NCBI GenBank assembly: GCA_000818945.1
Contig: KN805434.1
Span: forward strand, 62,001-126,000
Direction of reading: 5' to 3'
Length of the DNA stretch: 64,000 nt
From: Schizochytrium sp. CCTCC M209059
Taxonomy: Eukaryota; Sar; Bigyra; Thraustochytrida; Thraustochytriidae
Position numbers and translations under genes: made by a program. The notes below the pieces were generated by a model. That model was not told the origin of the DNA. It worked only from the letters and a program-made list of their open reading frames with translations, and made no database searches. Positions 28,001 to 36,415 of this stretch are shown piece by piece. The first letter of the stretch is position 1. Each line of letters begins with the position of its first letter.

Positions 28001-30581
28001 CGCGCACGGTGCGAACGACGTTGGAGTCCTGAACGAGCACCTCAACTTTCCCAGCCTCGCTGGGGCCTGCGAGGTCGACGTGATGAGGAATCGGCGGCAG
28101 AACCAATTTGTTTGTTGTTGCTGCAGGGCGGAACAATGAGTTTTGACGAATCGACCGCGAGCGCGACCTTATTGCCCGTTGCCCTAGATTTTCTGCTGGC
28201 GATGCTCCAGCACGCAAGAGTCGCGTAGTGGCAAAACTTGCAAGCCTCCTAGAAAGAAATGATTTTGGGCGACTGGCTGTTGCAGATTGTTCGGAAGGTA
28301 TCAATGTACTCGTACTCGGACCGGGCGATCGAAGCATAGGAATGCTATTCAAATTTCCTCCGCTGCGATCGCGGAGAATGGGCGGTGCAATAATATCTTG
28401 AATGACTTCTGCAGATACCATGGAGCTCCTGTTCCTCCTCTCGCCGCGCCCAAAACGAGCTTGCTGCAGACTCATTTGCATGTTGTCCTTCCCGTCGGGC
28501 TCACCTGCGCCTGTGCCTGCGCTCGCACCTTTAGCCTTGGTTCTTGGCTTCGTTAGCCCAGACAGGAGGCTCATCCGAGAGCCAATGGAGCTTGCGACCT
28601 CGCTCACTTCCGTCTCGTGTCCAGAAACGGGCGTGGACACTTGCGATTGGTCATCGAAAAGATCCTCGTGTCTGTGAGCGCCAAAGATTTCAAGGACAAA
28701 GAGAAAGGTCTCAACATCGAGACATTGCACTTCACAGACCTGCGCGGCGCGGACGGAGAACTTGTGCCTGAATCTCGTCGAGAAAAGAATCTCCTCCCCA
28801 TAATATCCCTTGACTCCCGGGCGAATGGTTTCTACAACCTTTGCCTGAGCCGAGGAGTGACTTTCTCCGCGGTTAGCTGCTTTATGTTCAGGTTGGCCTT
28901 GACCCTTTGACCAAGGGAGTCGAAAGCCAGACTGCTTGCGCGACTGCTGCGTTCGCATAGCTCCGTGGCGAGAGCTCACACCATCACCACGGCCCGCCGA
29001 AAGAACTTCAAGCAAACCCTCGCCCAAAATCCACATAGCATCGACAGGGGTGTTGCGCAGACACAGAAAGTCCCCAAGACTGATGATCTGCGGCTCCAGG
29101 GACGTTGCAATGGCATCGAGAAACGCCATGTCGCGATTTTGGAAGACCGGAATATTGAGTAGGGCGCTCCGTCGCCCCTGACTGATTTTGTCCCGCAAGT
29201 CGGCGGGTAATGGGTTGAGAATCTGAGACTCGAGTCGCCCTCGCTGGCGGTCCCACAAAAACTCAAAATAGTTGGCGATCTTGAGACGCACTTCTGGCGT
29301 GATTTGTCTTGCGCGCAGGTACCTAGTGATCATTTCCATTTGGTGCTTGAAATGTGTGGTGGTGACGTTGAGGTTTTTTAAAAGCGCCGTCATGTGTGCA
29401 AGGAGGAGAGCGTGGACGCCAATGGCAAAGCAAATGCACAGTAAAACAAATTGAAGCTGGTGCGGGTTCTTTGGATCGGGGAGCACGTCACCATACCCTA
29501 CCGTGAGAAGAGTCTGCAAGATAAAATAGAATGCAGTGAGCAGGTCGGTCGAGACATAGAATTCAGAAAAGGTGAACGGTCTCGTTCTACTCCTGTCAGC
29601 AATCTGCACCTCGCGAAGCTCTTCTTCTTCCATTTGTATGGCTTTGAATGAAGCCGCGTAAAAGATCACACACAACAGAAAACAGAGAGCGAGGAGACGC
29701 AACAGAATGCGCACCACACGTCTTGCGATGCCTCGATGAGCCCCGAAAGCTAGATCGATCGTGGAATATATTGCGCTCTCGGCTTGTACCACTGAAATGA
29801 AGGCCAGCAGCCTTATTATTGCGCCGCAGACCACCAGCCTTTGGTTCTGACCCAGAAGGCCAAACGTCATGAGAGGCGCAGTGAGAAGGAGATCGAGAAG
29901 CAGAGTTTTCTGAAAAAAATTCGCTTTGCGACAACGCGGCTCCAAGGCGTACGTGACCGGAGTGGACCTGTCTTTGGAGCTAAGGCGGCGATGGAAAAGA
30001 CTTGCATAGGCTTTGCATCCAAAGACGCCGTCTGTGACTTTACTCGCGAGAAGTAGACCTGCAGCTTCCTCGGACACGCTTGTTGGGAAGCAGAGAACAA
30101 CGAGAGAGACAAGGACGGCGAAGAGACTGAATACAAAGAAAACAAGAGTAATTCCCCCAGCGATGGCTCGTGCTCGTGCTCCTGATGATTCCCGGCCATT
30201 TGTCATGGTCTTGGTCGCATCGAGAATGGTAAATTCTGATGAAGCCTGGAAGAGTGTCTGAAAGGGAAAGACGCGGCTAATTTTTCGTTTGCGCTGCGGG
30301 CTCGATGACCCGTACAGAGACGACTCGGGGGCATCGAGAGCTCGAGTTAGTTGCGAGAGCTGTCCAGATACGCTCGAATTTCTCCTGTTGAGCGCTCTTT
30401 GTTCCTGTGATGCTCGAAAATAGCCAATGGGATCGACCATGAACGATTGTTTCCAGGTTGATGTTGGCGCTGGGGAGCTGCTGAAGAAGACGCTATTGAG
30501 TCGACCTCTTGTCTGCATGTTATCTCGTTGCTCAGTACCTTTGAGCTTGCCAGATGCGCGGGCAGCAAAGCTCATGTTCAT
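22002..30581 (-). CDS. Four-repeat cyclic-nucleotide-gated K+ channel (CNGK/tetraKCNG type)
   Basis: A single intronless 2859-aa frame fuses four CNG-type channel units, so one polypeptide could form a complete pore. Each unit has about six TM helices, a pore helix with the K+-selective filter TVGYGD (residues 360-365, 1163-1168, 1723-1728, 2229-2234) and a C-linker plus cyclic-nucleotide-binding region. Approximate unit limits: 140-640, 905-1410, 1500-1965, 2005-2670. Repeat 3 has the complete phosphate-binding cassette (GDSFGEIQFFFNEPTECIAR). Repeat 1 has YGEEILF and SVRAA but a roughly 60-residue insertion (about 530-590). Repeats 2 and 4 lack FGE. Inter-repeat linkers before units 3 and 4 share NLGxxKxNKL. 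Long basic or acidic disordered tails occur between units 1 and 2 and at the C-terminus. Selectivity for K+ follows from GYGD; gating by cGMP versus cAMP cannot be read. Confidence 0.9.
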   Translation of the reverse strand: MNMSFAARASGKLKGTEQRDNMQTRGRLNSVFFSSSPAPTSTWKQSFMVDPIGYFRASQEQRALNRRNSSVSGQLSQLTRALDAPESSLYGSSSPQRKRKISRVFPFQTLFQASSEFTILDATKTMTNGRESSGARARAIAGGITLVFFVFSLFAVLVSLVVLCFPTSVSEEAAGLLLASKVTDGVFGCKAYASLFHRRLSSKDRSTPVTYALEPRCRKANFFQKTLLLDLLLTAPLMTFGLLGQNQRLVVCGAIIRLLAFISVVQAESAIYSTIDLAFGAHRGIARRVVRILLRLLALCFLLCVIFYAASFKAIQMEEEELREVQIADRSRTRPFTFSEFYVSTDLLTAFYFILQTLLTVGYGDVLPDPKNPHQLQFVLLCICFAIGVHALLLAHMTALLKNLNVTTTHFKHQMEMITRYLRARQITPEVRLKIANYFEFLWDRQRGRLESQILNPLPADLRDKISQGRRSALLNIPVFQNRDMAFLDAIATSLEPQIISLGDFLCLRNTPVDAMWILGEGLLEVLSAGRGDGVSSRHGAMRTQQSRKQSGFRLPWSKGQGQPEHKAANRGESHSSAQAKVVETIRPGVKGYYGEEILFSTRFRHKFSVRAAQVCEVQCLDVETFLFVLEIFGAHRHEDLFDDQSQVSTPVSGHETEVSEVASSIGSRMSLLSGLTKPRTKAKGASAGTGAGEPDGKDNMQMSLQQARFGRGERRNRSSMVSAEVIQDIIAPPILRDRSGGNLNSIPMLRSPGPSTSTLIPSEQSATASRPKSFLSRRLASFATTRLLRAGASPAENLGQRAIRSRSRSIRQNSLFRPAATTNKLVLPPIPHHVDLAGPSEAGKVEVLVQDSNVVRTVREWKERDAKRLENAKKKVMPKRAFTLRSLSMAVGSVDRCQALFSLVRFLADSLSATWSAVRRNYWSQIGWNAAVIVAHLALCILPPLDLVLLARGSSNALPWHVYAMSDVIVFVNVVCVPHFQAKSSAGGSPAGVANKDHAEGNDSTLVKSSSTNPRTSELKLAQGTLAHRGRGQILLYGTLGVIALCAYGVRASREFFMHIWAPLRLTSIVLFWPLLFEEIQRLGHRFEWFRRRSALQIVALNVAFAIAVTVHWSSCIASCLSSRGDWVVPEAYSLLYDNPDLRGNELTYWHAFYWTVITMTTVGYGDITPRDDLSRLVSLIVMISGVLLYAGFISIVAAITRNASGVDHELEQFEDCCKHYLAQREVPRKLTSDCCLYLEYLGAHQQRLQELTMLANIFPQSLEDCIREDILSKTFFGSGSIFADAPRSFVRCLQRRMHKDVFLPEHIITCGFDPASGRKRNDPEDRGITDAMIFLEEGQANIVGFVEDGKVQKNMGLLGSGRVFAAVALFDPSLQHHMLRAKTTCEVWFLSRRELDLCVKEHECSAPDLADAAYGASGASTPKTAASQELDPDTPTSSRSSRDDLRHFVYETLRERAEKATHNAENVAKNLGNAKLNKLMMSTRNVTETTSDWGVCLPEGREQAMWSVVMAIVTAYNILTASYRIGIGFGTVGEQLVTMSVLDGVADICLLCNVGLRDRIFAIEVDGVAITRRGAISKAYRMTDARRDLVYSLPLSLVARLIDPGLAVQVYAGLRLNTCLMTYRMQTWLSTIASKFGSRHHSVATLILLFVVVLVCAHVSGSLFLGVARWNIAQGSEVSWATSSEEVSLLTIHNLTGTESVVPTNDTYIRSVYWAVATLTTVGYGDYAPVKDSEIAYTLLLFLCGGFLYALILNNLEEIIAQSDNCSILFQRKVDAMATYMKRRTLPSSVVHQVTSYYKTLWIRQKGVEESWIQDRLPLTIRRSMRADLIGPRALQAFPLFAQWDETEKLLDLLRPSMVMEDAIIFMEGQLILKCYFVGRGQVEYVSGDAKQVCTTFSSGDSFGEIQFFFNEPTECIARAKERTDLLVLHRLDFDNFVQERPSLATRFSQDLSAIEGDLRKRASLEAFTRNLGRSKVNKLFRVDTDSVTKPRWLLWNGEKLLPPHNIYRRLWDLLVFAVVLYNIVGGTYRMAFLRDSIIGSRAASGAMSFLGLDVLADFIIVLDAIFHATLFAAVTPTSILWDRTNVRAHFFRRQLIMYIAILSPMDYALRLGAFRSRVTQDFGAAFLMNPPPHVIAMGRASRLLLLPRQPSLERSAQSLVEECGVVISSGNKQILRLAFRAIILVHLMACVKCALSSRFLELMGSENRALDAYMLCLYWAVYTISTVGYGDIPVDAPTFAIVCIILGNFLCDAGLTATVSNILSNRESKLSDAKRHRTALVQYMKSHRIDTETRLEVLDFVDFRVSALGSLDESSLLDEANVPSYVRAQIAACIALQSAPHLGAHPMFKGFSLGLVQSMALMLSPVVLARGHKLISKDSSKPGMAYTSGKARRPSRPKNEDSEDGNDEGKASGKIPRGGLKYVSSRTYGLSPPAESGGGSSVAYRKVDEMPELASLDFLRQAKLTDPSKSLHLASHANVGWRRYPANADDDNLYFLVSGRVRVTSGLESKTIRRGLICRASGIDGAVALSHCEAFVLEVAQFRVLAQYSAHIGNGIFKDFIELLRDRDGYAAVEQFLTVRKNGDYISDIRFWRACEIYEASPTRSAAVAIGREFVYGPECLLDFGPLARQIKETLAEGHSRDLFSQAKRDIYHRLELVVKPRFLASAEFADLLIKKANSKTSSRSQPTMDDGDLSAETIHSVPEGSAVTERVASIVADNVQRARSSSALDVALDDVDERKDEVVPLADDVEVDMNEAADDEEVTQSARPLPSNSRPTRAPSFLVSLPTMPRTQTEHANLDAATPSIHLGHRFAQEEKDHLDPIVSPDSEPSDDEVDALQPVVPEFDRFATEEDDLA

Positions 30582-30636
30582 CGGGCTGATCCTCGCTCAC
30601 TCCGATTTATGTGGCGCGAGCTCTCCGTTTCTCTCT

Positions 30637-30668
<32 letters not shown>

Positions 30669-31989
30669 GTTTCTCCGTCTCTCTCGCCCGCGCGCTATGC
30701 ACGCACACGCGCACGCGCACGTCCGGCGGCCGGGCTCTCACAGCCGGCCGCCACCGGGGCCTCCGCCCCGACCCTGGGGCAGCGAAGCCACAATTTCGTT
30801 CTACGACGTATTCCAGGTCGTTCGTTCGCCTCCCTCATCCAGGGCAACTAACTTATGGTTCGTAGCTCCTAGGCCGCAGGCTAGGCAAGTTCCTTTCTTC
30901 GTTCTTGGCCCAGGGCTTGCTTACTTGTCCCTCCGCTTGCAGCCTTGCTTGTACATCTCGCTACAACTTTTCTACCCGTTGGCGCCAACGGGCCGCCACC
31001 GCCACTGCCGCCGCGGCTCTTCGTATTTGCGCTGCAGCTGCTTCCTCTTCTAGACGTTACTCTCGCTGTCCAAGGCCGCGCGCCTCCCACTGTTTGCTAC
31101 TACGAGACTTGGTCGCCCCGTGGCTCAGGAGTATGCAGCTCGCCAGAGCTCGCTCCAGCGCGCGTGGGCAGGACAGACGATGGGCGGACGACCAAGCTTC
31201 CGATCCGCCGCCGATCAGCCTTTTGTCGGAATCGAGGCTAGCGCCAGCGTTTTGCGACCTGCGTCAGTTTCCTGGCCGGCTGGCTGCCTGCGGCCGTGTT
31301 TGGCCTCGGGAACCATGTAACTCGCTCATGCGTCGTGCCATCAATCGGGGGAGTGGAAGAATGTCACCGCGGGCAGGTGGGCCGAGCGACCGCACGCTGC
31401 TGGCTGTCTGGCTGGTCAGGGCTAATGAGAGAAAGGGTGACATATGGCACGCACGCATGCGCACGCACGCATGCATGCATGCATGCGTGCGTGTAGGTAC
31501 ACGTGCGGTGTGACAGGAGTGGAATGTGAGAGGTGAAAGTGCGTTAAGTTCCGTTGAGCGGCGTTAATTACCATCTAGGCCTAGGCTAAATCTAGGCTGG
31601 TCGTACTATTTTTTCGTTCAAGACATCTACGGCCACGGCCGACTCGAAATGATGAGGCGACAAGGCTTGCCTAGCAAGGTATGAAGGAACCCGCGGCCTC
31701 GAACGAGCGATGCCCGCAAACTCACCAGTCCGTCGGTCGGCTGTATGACGCGGTATTGTGGAAAGGGGGAAAGAAGGGAGGAGGGGGGTGGGAGCACGAC
31801 GCGAGGATTAATCTGGCTGTCGTCCAGGCATGCGTACCTCGGATGGTGAGTACTTCAGAAGCTGGTGCTCTGCCATTCTTCCTTTTTCAAAGCCTAGTCA
31901 AGCAGCAACAGCAAAGACTAGACATCAAGTGTTTCCAATACTAACAGTAAGTAACGCACATCAACATTGTGCTTGTGTCTGCAGACAAA

Positions 31990-32026
<37 letters not shown>

Positions 32027-32175
32027 TAGGGCAAAGGTGTGTGCGTGCCAGAAGAGAAATTACGAACTTGGCTCAACAGCCTCGTGCAGCCTGATCTGCG
32101 CTTGCGCGAGCGGGCGGGCGAGCGCGTCAGTGCGCGTCAGTGCGCGTCAGGTCAGGACGCACCAGTGTGTTTGCA
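30582..32175. promoter_or_regulatory. Long divergent intergenic region with many simple repeats
   Basis: About 1.6 kb between the channel gene (-) and the PH-like gene (+), one of the two largest gaps here. It contains a (TC)n tract at 30629-30686, alternating (CACG) at 30700-30722, CCTAGG-type palindromes at 30867-30885 and 31574-31599, a (GCATGCAC)-type purine/pyrimidine-alternating stretch at 31448-31498, (CAAG)n at 31990-32027 and a triplicated GTCAGTGCGC unit ending near 32152. No convincing coding region is seen on either strand. Confidence 0.6.
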
Positions 32176-33906
32176 ATGATGTCGTCTGTTGAGGCAACCG
32201 ACTTTGCGCACAAGCATCCGGGCACTCGACGCAACTCGCGCCGAGACGGCTCAGGATTGGATTTGATGCCGCAACTAAACTCGGACGCCGAAGATGACGC
32301 AGATGACGCCGAACGCGCGATGGCTGATACTTCGCATGCGAGAAAGAAAACGCATGACAGTCGCGGCGACGACGAGAAGAAAAGAAAGAAGAGCAGCAAG
32401 AAGAAGGACAAAAAGAAAAAGGATAAAAAGAAAAAGGACAAAAAGAAGAAGAGCAAGGACAAGGACAAGACCCAAAGTGAAGGCAAAAGCAGGTCGCGAG
32501 AGAAAAGTTCCAGCAAGCCTGACGCCAACGAAGATGTTTCCACGCACGCTCATGATTCTGCCGATGAAGAAGACTCGCTCGAGGATCTCGAAAGAAATGA
32601 TATTGAAGACAACAGCAACTTCGAGCAGAAAGATGACTCCTCGATTGAAGACGAGGGCAAAAGCGCATCATCATTATCATTATCCTCAAAGTCGTTTGGT
32701 CTGACCAAGAAAGGAGCACAAAAGGATGCTATAAAGAGCGGGGCCGAGGACACTCTCGAAATGGAGGACTTGGCCACAGAAGTGCTCGAGGACATAGAAT
32801 TTGCACCCGTCTTGCGAGGCAACGTAAACGCGAAGCATATTGTGCGCAAGCATGTGCTACAGTGCGGATATCTGGAACGCCTTACAGGGCACGGACTGAG
32901 TCGAGAGCTAACAGGCAGCAGCCCTTGGGTCAAGCGATATTTTGGTGTGCGTGTGCTCGTGAGCCAAGCGCCCAGTGACGGTGTCCTCACGGCGCGAGTC
33001 GAGCTTGCCTATGCCAAAGACGAGGATGAGTTCATTGAGGGGCTAATTAAGAGCGCGATTGCCCTTGAAAAGGGCAAGACTATAATCCGGCTTGGACTTG
33101 GTCGGAAATCGACCATGTGGATCAAAACTGACAGCAAGTGTTGGACCCTTCGCACAAAGGACATCGATTGGGCCACGTACTGGGCGCTCGGCCTGCAGGG
33201 CATTACTGGAATCGAGGTCGAAACGGGGTCTTACATGGTGTGGCCTTACCCTCGGCTGAGACCAGCACCAAGTGCTGATATTTGGCTGAGTGTTGATCCC
33301 AAAATGCGTAGCCTTCGGCGGCTCCGTGAGAGCGCGCGGTCTCCCTTGTCGCAGGACGAGGAAACTTTTGTGGTGCAGGGCGCCTTGCATGACGCAAAGG
33401 ATATTCTCTTTCGAAAAAACTTTTTGAATGGAAACGTGCTGCGTCTCAAGCATCATCTTTCGTTGGGGAGCGCTTGGGTAAGGCGATTTTTCTCCCTTGA
33501 TGCTGTAGTGGGCCAGGGGTTGGATGGGGTTGCCACGGTACAAGTCGAACTCACCTACAGCGAGACAGAGTTGGATCACGCGTGCAATCACGTTTCGCGC
33601 GGTCTCGTCCTCGACCGAACTGTTGAGCTTGAATTAGCGTGCACATCAGGGCCCATTTTGTACTTGCGCAAGATGGGTCACAAGCCGTGGGTGCTCAAAT
33701 TTGACAAGGTCCGCCAAGCCATGTATTGGACGGCTGGAATACAGAAGGTGACAGGAGCCCCGCTCGAGTCTTTCAAACCAGTTCAATGGCCGTATGGGAG
33801 CATCAAGGAGCCAATGAGCGTGGACGCTTGGCTCGAGTCCGAGGAAGCCGCAGAGGTGCTTTCGGCAGAGGGTCGTTTGGTCGACGTTATCTCGAGCGAG
33901 GACTGA
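32176..33906 (+). CDS. Lys-rich protein with two tandem PH-like domains
   Basis: About 576 aa from the paired ATGs at 32176; the frame is open 12 codons earlier. The N-terminal 200 residues are disordered: acidic, then a Lys-rich run (bases about 32375-32465, KKKDKKKK units), then Ser/Glu-rich. Two copies of a roughly 115-residue domain follow at about 230-345 and 415-530. Each starts with a strand, then WVKRYFGV or WVRRFFSL, has a Val/Leu-rich middle, and ends with a Trp-containing helix and a QGITG or QKVTG pair. This is the layout of pleckstrin-homology folds (W.KRYF at strand 3, terminal helix), but typical phosphoinositide-binding basic residues are not obvious. The two copies are clearly homologous to each other. 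Function unknown; membrane or protein docking is a guess. Confidence 0.7.
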   Translation: MMSSVEATDFAHKHPGTRRNSRRDGSGLDLMPQLNSDAEDDADDAERAMADTSHARKKTHDSRGDDEKKRKKSSKKKDKKKKDKKKKDKKKKSKDKDKTQSEGKSRSREKSSSKPDANEDVSTHAHDSADEEDSLEDLERNDIEDNSNFEQKDDSSIEDEGKSASSLSLSSKSFGLTKKGAQKDAIKSGAEDTLEMEDLATEVLEDIEFAPVLRGNVNAKHIVRKHVLQCGYLERLTGHGLSRELTGSSPWVKRYFGVRVLVSQAPSDGVLTARVELAYAKDEDEFIEGLIKSAIALEKGKTIIRLGLGRKSTMWIKTDSKCWTLRTKDIDWATYWALGLQGITGIEVETGSYMVWPYPRLRPAPSADIWLSVDPKMRSLRRLRESARSPLSQDEETFVVQGALHDAKDILFRKNFLNGNVLRLKHHLSLGSAWVRRFFSLDAVVGQGLDGVATVQVELTYSETELDHACNHVSRGLVLDRTVELELACTSGPILYLRKMGHKPWVLKFDKVRQAMYWTAGIQKVTGAPLESFKPVQWPYGSIKEPMSVDAWLESEEAAEVLSAEGRLVDVISSED

Positions 33907-34483
33907 TGGATTGTGCCTCGTTTGCCTTCATTTATCGCAGAAGTCTTTTATTAATTGAAAAATGGCTCATGACCATGTTGATCACACGTTTTCTTCTTTT
34001 CGTTCGTTTTCTGGATTCAAAAATTCTTGAGTGCGGCAACTACGTCGCTTACAGCATCTTGCTGCCTTGCGCCTAGGTCTTCTTCTTTCCCATTTCCTTC
34101 CTTCTGACTGTCGATAGACAGCAAGACGCAAGAGATCTAAGGTATATCTGCCATTCTTTCCTTGCTCACAAAGAAATAAGATTGGCCTAACTGTAAGTTA
34201 GTAATCAGTCGTATCTTATGGGTTCGGCACGAGGAGCAAGCACACGCTTATAAGATGATGTTCTCCTTTCCCGCCTCCGTCACTCCCTTTCCACCTCTAG
34301 AAAGAGTAAGCAAAGCATTTTGAGACATATTAAAAGCGAGCGTACTCGACAGGATTGTTATTGGCCGCAGGGCTATACTATCGACTCTTTCATTTGGATG
34401 CGACCGCTGCTCTCCCTAATCTAGAGCATTTATTGTAGTTGCCGAGAGCTCCTCTCTTTCGTAGACATCGGTAAATCCCAGAC
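33907..34483. other. Convergent 3' intergenic region
   Basis: About 580 bp between converging genes, AT-richer than the coding DNA. On the minus strand an AATAAA hexamer lies at 34434-34429, 50 nt beyond the decarboxylase stop, as expected for its polyadenylation signal. No gene is seen. Confidence 0.55.
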
Positions 34484-35722
34484 TTACTTGGGCAAGCCAG
34501 TGGCACTGTCGACGAGAACCTTTTCCTCTTCGGTGACCTCGAGGGCTCCGGGTCCAACGCGAGTGTGGATGATGTACTTGAGGTTGCCGCGAAGGTGTTT
34601 GTTGGCGTCAGACAGCGGGTGTGCCTCCATGCAGTCGGCAGCAGCAAGAGTGGTCTGACCGCGCACGAAAGGCTCCGAAGACTCGGCGGAGTCAGGTCCA
34701 AAGTCAGCGAGAAGGGCCTTGAGCACCTTTTCGACGTGGTCCTCCTCTAGGAAGATGACAGCGTTGGGGCCCGCGTCGAAGGTGTAAGCGCAGATGGGGC
34801 CACTCGAGCTCTCGTTGTTGATGGCGTGCACGAGACGCGAGACGTTGTGCGAGGTGTCCGTCATGTACGCGATGGGCGGGTACGTGTCGAGGCAGGTAGC
34901 ATGGAACTGGTTGCTGTCGCGCATGGTGAGCTCGGCAAAGGCGGCGAAATCCTTGGCGGCGATGGCCTCCTCCATTGCCTTCATGCGAGCAGGGACGACG
35001 TTTTCGGCGCGGAACTTGAGCAGTTCGCTGGTGCGCACGGAGTCGATCATGCCGCCAGTGCTGCTGGTCGTCTTTTTGTGGTCAGAGACAACGCAGATGA
35101 GAGCGTGCATGTTGGGCCAGTGCTCCTCGGGCTTGACCTGGTAGGCGCGCGAGTCGACGCCGTCGTCACGCGTGCCCATCTCCCACTTGACGTAGCCGCC
35201 ATAGAGGCTGCGCGACGCGCTGCCAGAGCCGGCACGGGCGATCTCGGTGAGCTCACCCTCGTGGGCCTCCTTGACGCGAAAGACCTGCGAGAGCGCCTTG
35301 ACGAGGCACGCGTAGCCAGAGGCCGACGAGGCGAGGCCTGCGGCGGTGGGAAAGGAGTTGCGCGAGACGACGTGGATCTTGTACGTCTTGAGCTCGGCGC
35401 TGGGCACAAGGACCTCGCCGCTGGCCTCGTCGACGACGTCGCCGGCGCGCTCGCGGATGGCGCTGAAGACGCCCTGCATGCGCTTGTTGCTGGCGAGGTC
35501 GGTCTCCTCCTTGCCATTGAGCCACACGCGGTCGCCGCCCTCAAAGTCCTTGCCGATCGCCACCGAGGTGATCGTCTGCAGGTCCTCCTGGTGCAGCGTC
35601 ACCGACAGCGACGAGTTGATTGGCAGGTTGAGCTTGGTGTCGCGCTTGCCCCAGTACTTGACCACCGCGATGTTCGTCGGTGCGCTCGCCGTGCTCACCA
35701 GCACCTCCCCGTGGCCCGCCAT
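34484..35722 (-). CDS. MVD1: Mevalonate diphosphate decarboxylase
   Basis: GHMP-kinase-fold enzyme that converts mevalonate 5-diphosphate to isopentenyl diphosphate with ATP and release of CO2, feeding sterols, squalene, carotenoids and dolichol. The 412-aa length is normal. Seen: APTNIAVVKYWGKRD at residues 14-28, the ATP-binding loop GLASSASGYA at 129-138, GSGSASRSLYGGYVKWE around 166-180 with the conserved Arg, and YTFDAGPNA with catalytic Asp316. The ATG at 35722 gives a natural N-terminus, MAGHGEVLVSTASAP, with no targeting peptide, so cytosolic action is likely. All key residues are intact. The third codon position is strongly GC-biased compared with flanking genes, which often marks high expression. 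A likely AATAAA lies 50 nt downstream. Confidence 0.95.
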   Translation of the reverse strand: MAGHGEVLVSTASAPTNIAVVKYWGKRDTKLNLPINSSLSVTLHQEDLQTITSVAIGKDFEGGDRVWLNGKEETDLASNKRMQGVFSAIRERAGDVVDEASGEVLVPSAELKTYKIHVVSRNSFPTAAGLASSASGYACLVKALSQVFRVKEAHEGELTEIARAGSGSASRSLYGGYVKWEMGTRDDGVDSRAYQVKPEEHWPNMHALICVVSDHKKTTSSTGGMIDSVRTSELLKFRAENVVPARMKAMEEAIAAKDFAAFAELTMRDSNQFHATCLDTYPPIAYMTDTSHNVSRLVHAINNESSSGPICAYTFDAGPNAVIFLEEDHVEKVLKALLADFGPDSAESSEPFVRGQTTLAAADCMEAHPLSDANKHLRGNLKYIIHTRVGPGALEVTEEEKVLVDSATGLPK

Positions 35723-36415
35723 CTTCTCGCGCTAGCCTCCGCTCCGCTCTCGCCGCTCGCTCTCTCGCTCGCTCCCTTGCTCCGCGCTCGCCTTCCCGCT
35801 TTGCCGCTCCCTCCCTGCTGCTGCTGCTTGCCTGCGCACACCGCGCCCGAGCTTGGGCTCCGCAGCGACCTTGAACACGCCATCATCGTGGCGTCATCGC
35901 AGGCGCGCGAGCACGCGCCTCAGCCGCGCACGCGCTGCCGCGACGACGCTGCCTGTTGCCGCACGCCCGGCCAGAGGCAGCAGCGGCAGCGGCAGCGAGA
36001 GCGAGCGAGCGAGCGAGCGAGCGAGCGGAGCTCCCGCGGGCGGACAGGGCTCGCGCTCGACACGTGGCGAGGCGTCAGTCAGTCGAGGCGACGAGGGCGA
36101 CCAAGGCTCGCTGTGCCTGCGTCATGGTAGTAACAAATGTGGGAGGGGCCATCAGCAAGCAGCAAGCAGCAGGCAGCACAGCGCAACTATCTTCTTGGTG
36201 TCAAGGGCGGGAAAAAGGAAGTGAGATCGAGCCTACCCGCCGATGTCGCTTGTAGGCCAGACGGACGGCCGCTCTCGATGACGAGACTGAGAGGCGCCGT
36301 GGTGTAAATAGTAAGCAATAGTAGCACTGTTTTGGGTGTTGTTGATCGTGAAGGTCATTCGTTCAGACTACCTGGTGGCAAGCTAGCTGGCTTCGCGTCA
36401 CGGATGCCTCGGCGC
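35723..36415. promoter_or_regulatory. GC-rich promoter region upstream of the decarboxylase gene
   Basis: About 690 bp, the promoter side of the decarboxylase gene and 3' side of the CS-domain gene (both on the minus strand). It contains a (GAGC)n array at about 35995-36029 and a GCAAGCAGCA-rich patch near 36155-36180. A GCTAGCTGG word lies at 36383-36392, just beyond the CS gene stop. No gene is seen. Confidence 0.5.

Noticed and set aside
31448..31498. Short-unit repeats considered as CRISPR or satellite array
   Set aside because: Units of 4-8 bp with no spacers: simple microsatellites only.
34826..36130. 434-codon open frame antisense to the decarboxylase gene
   Set aside because: Caused by the strong GC3 bias of the sense gene; product is Arg/His/Ala-rich low complexity.
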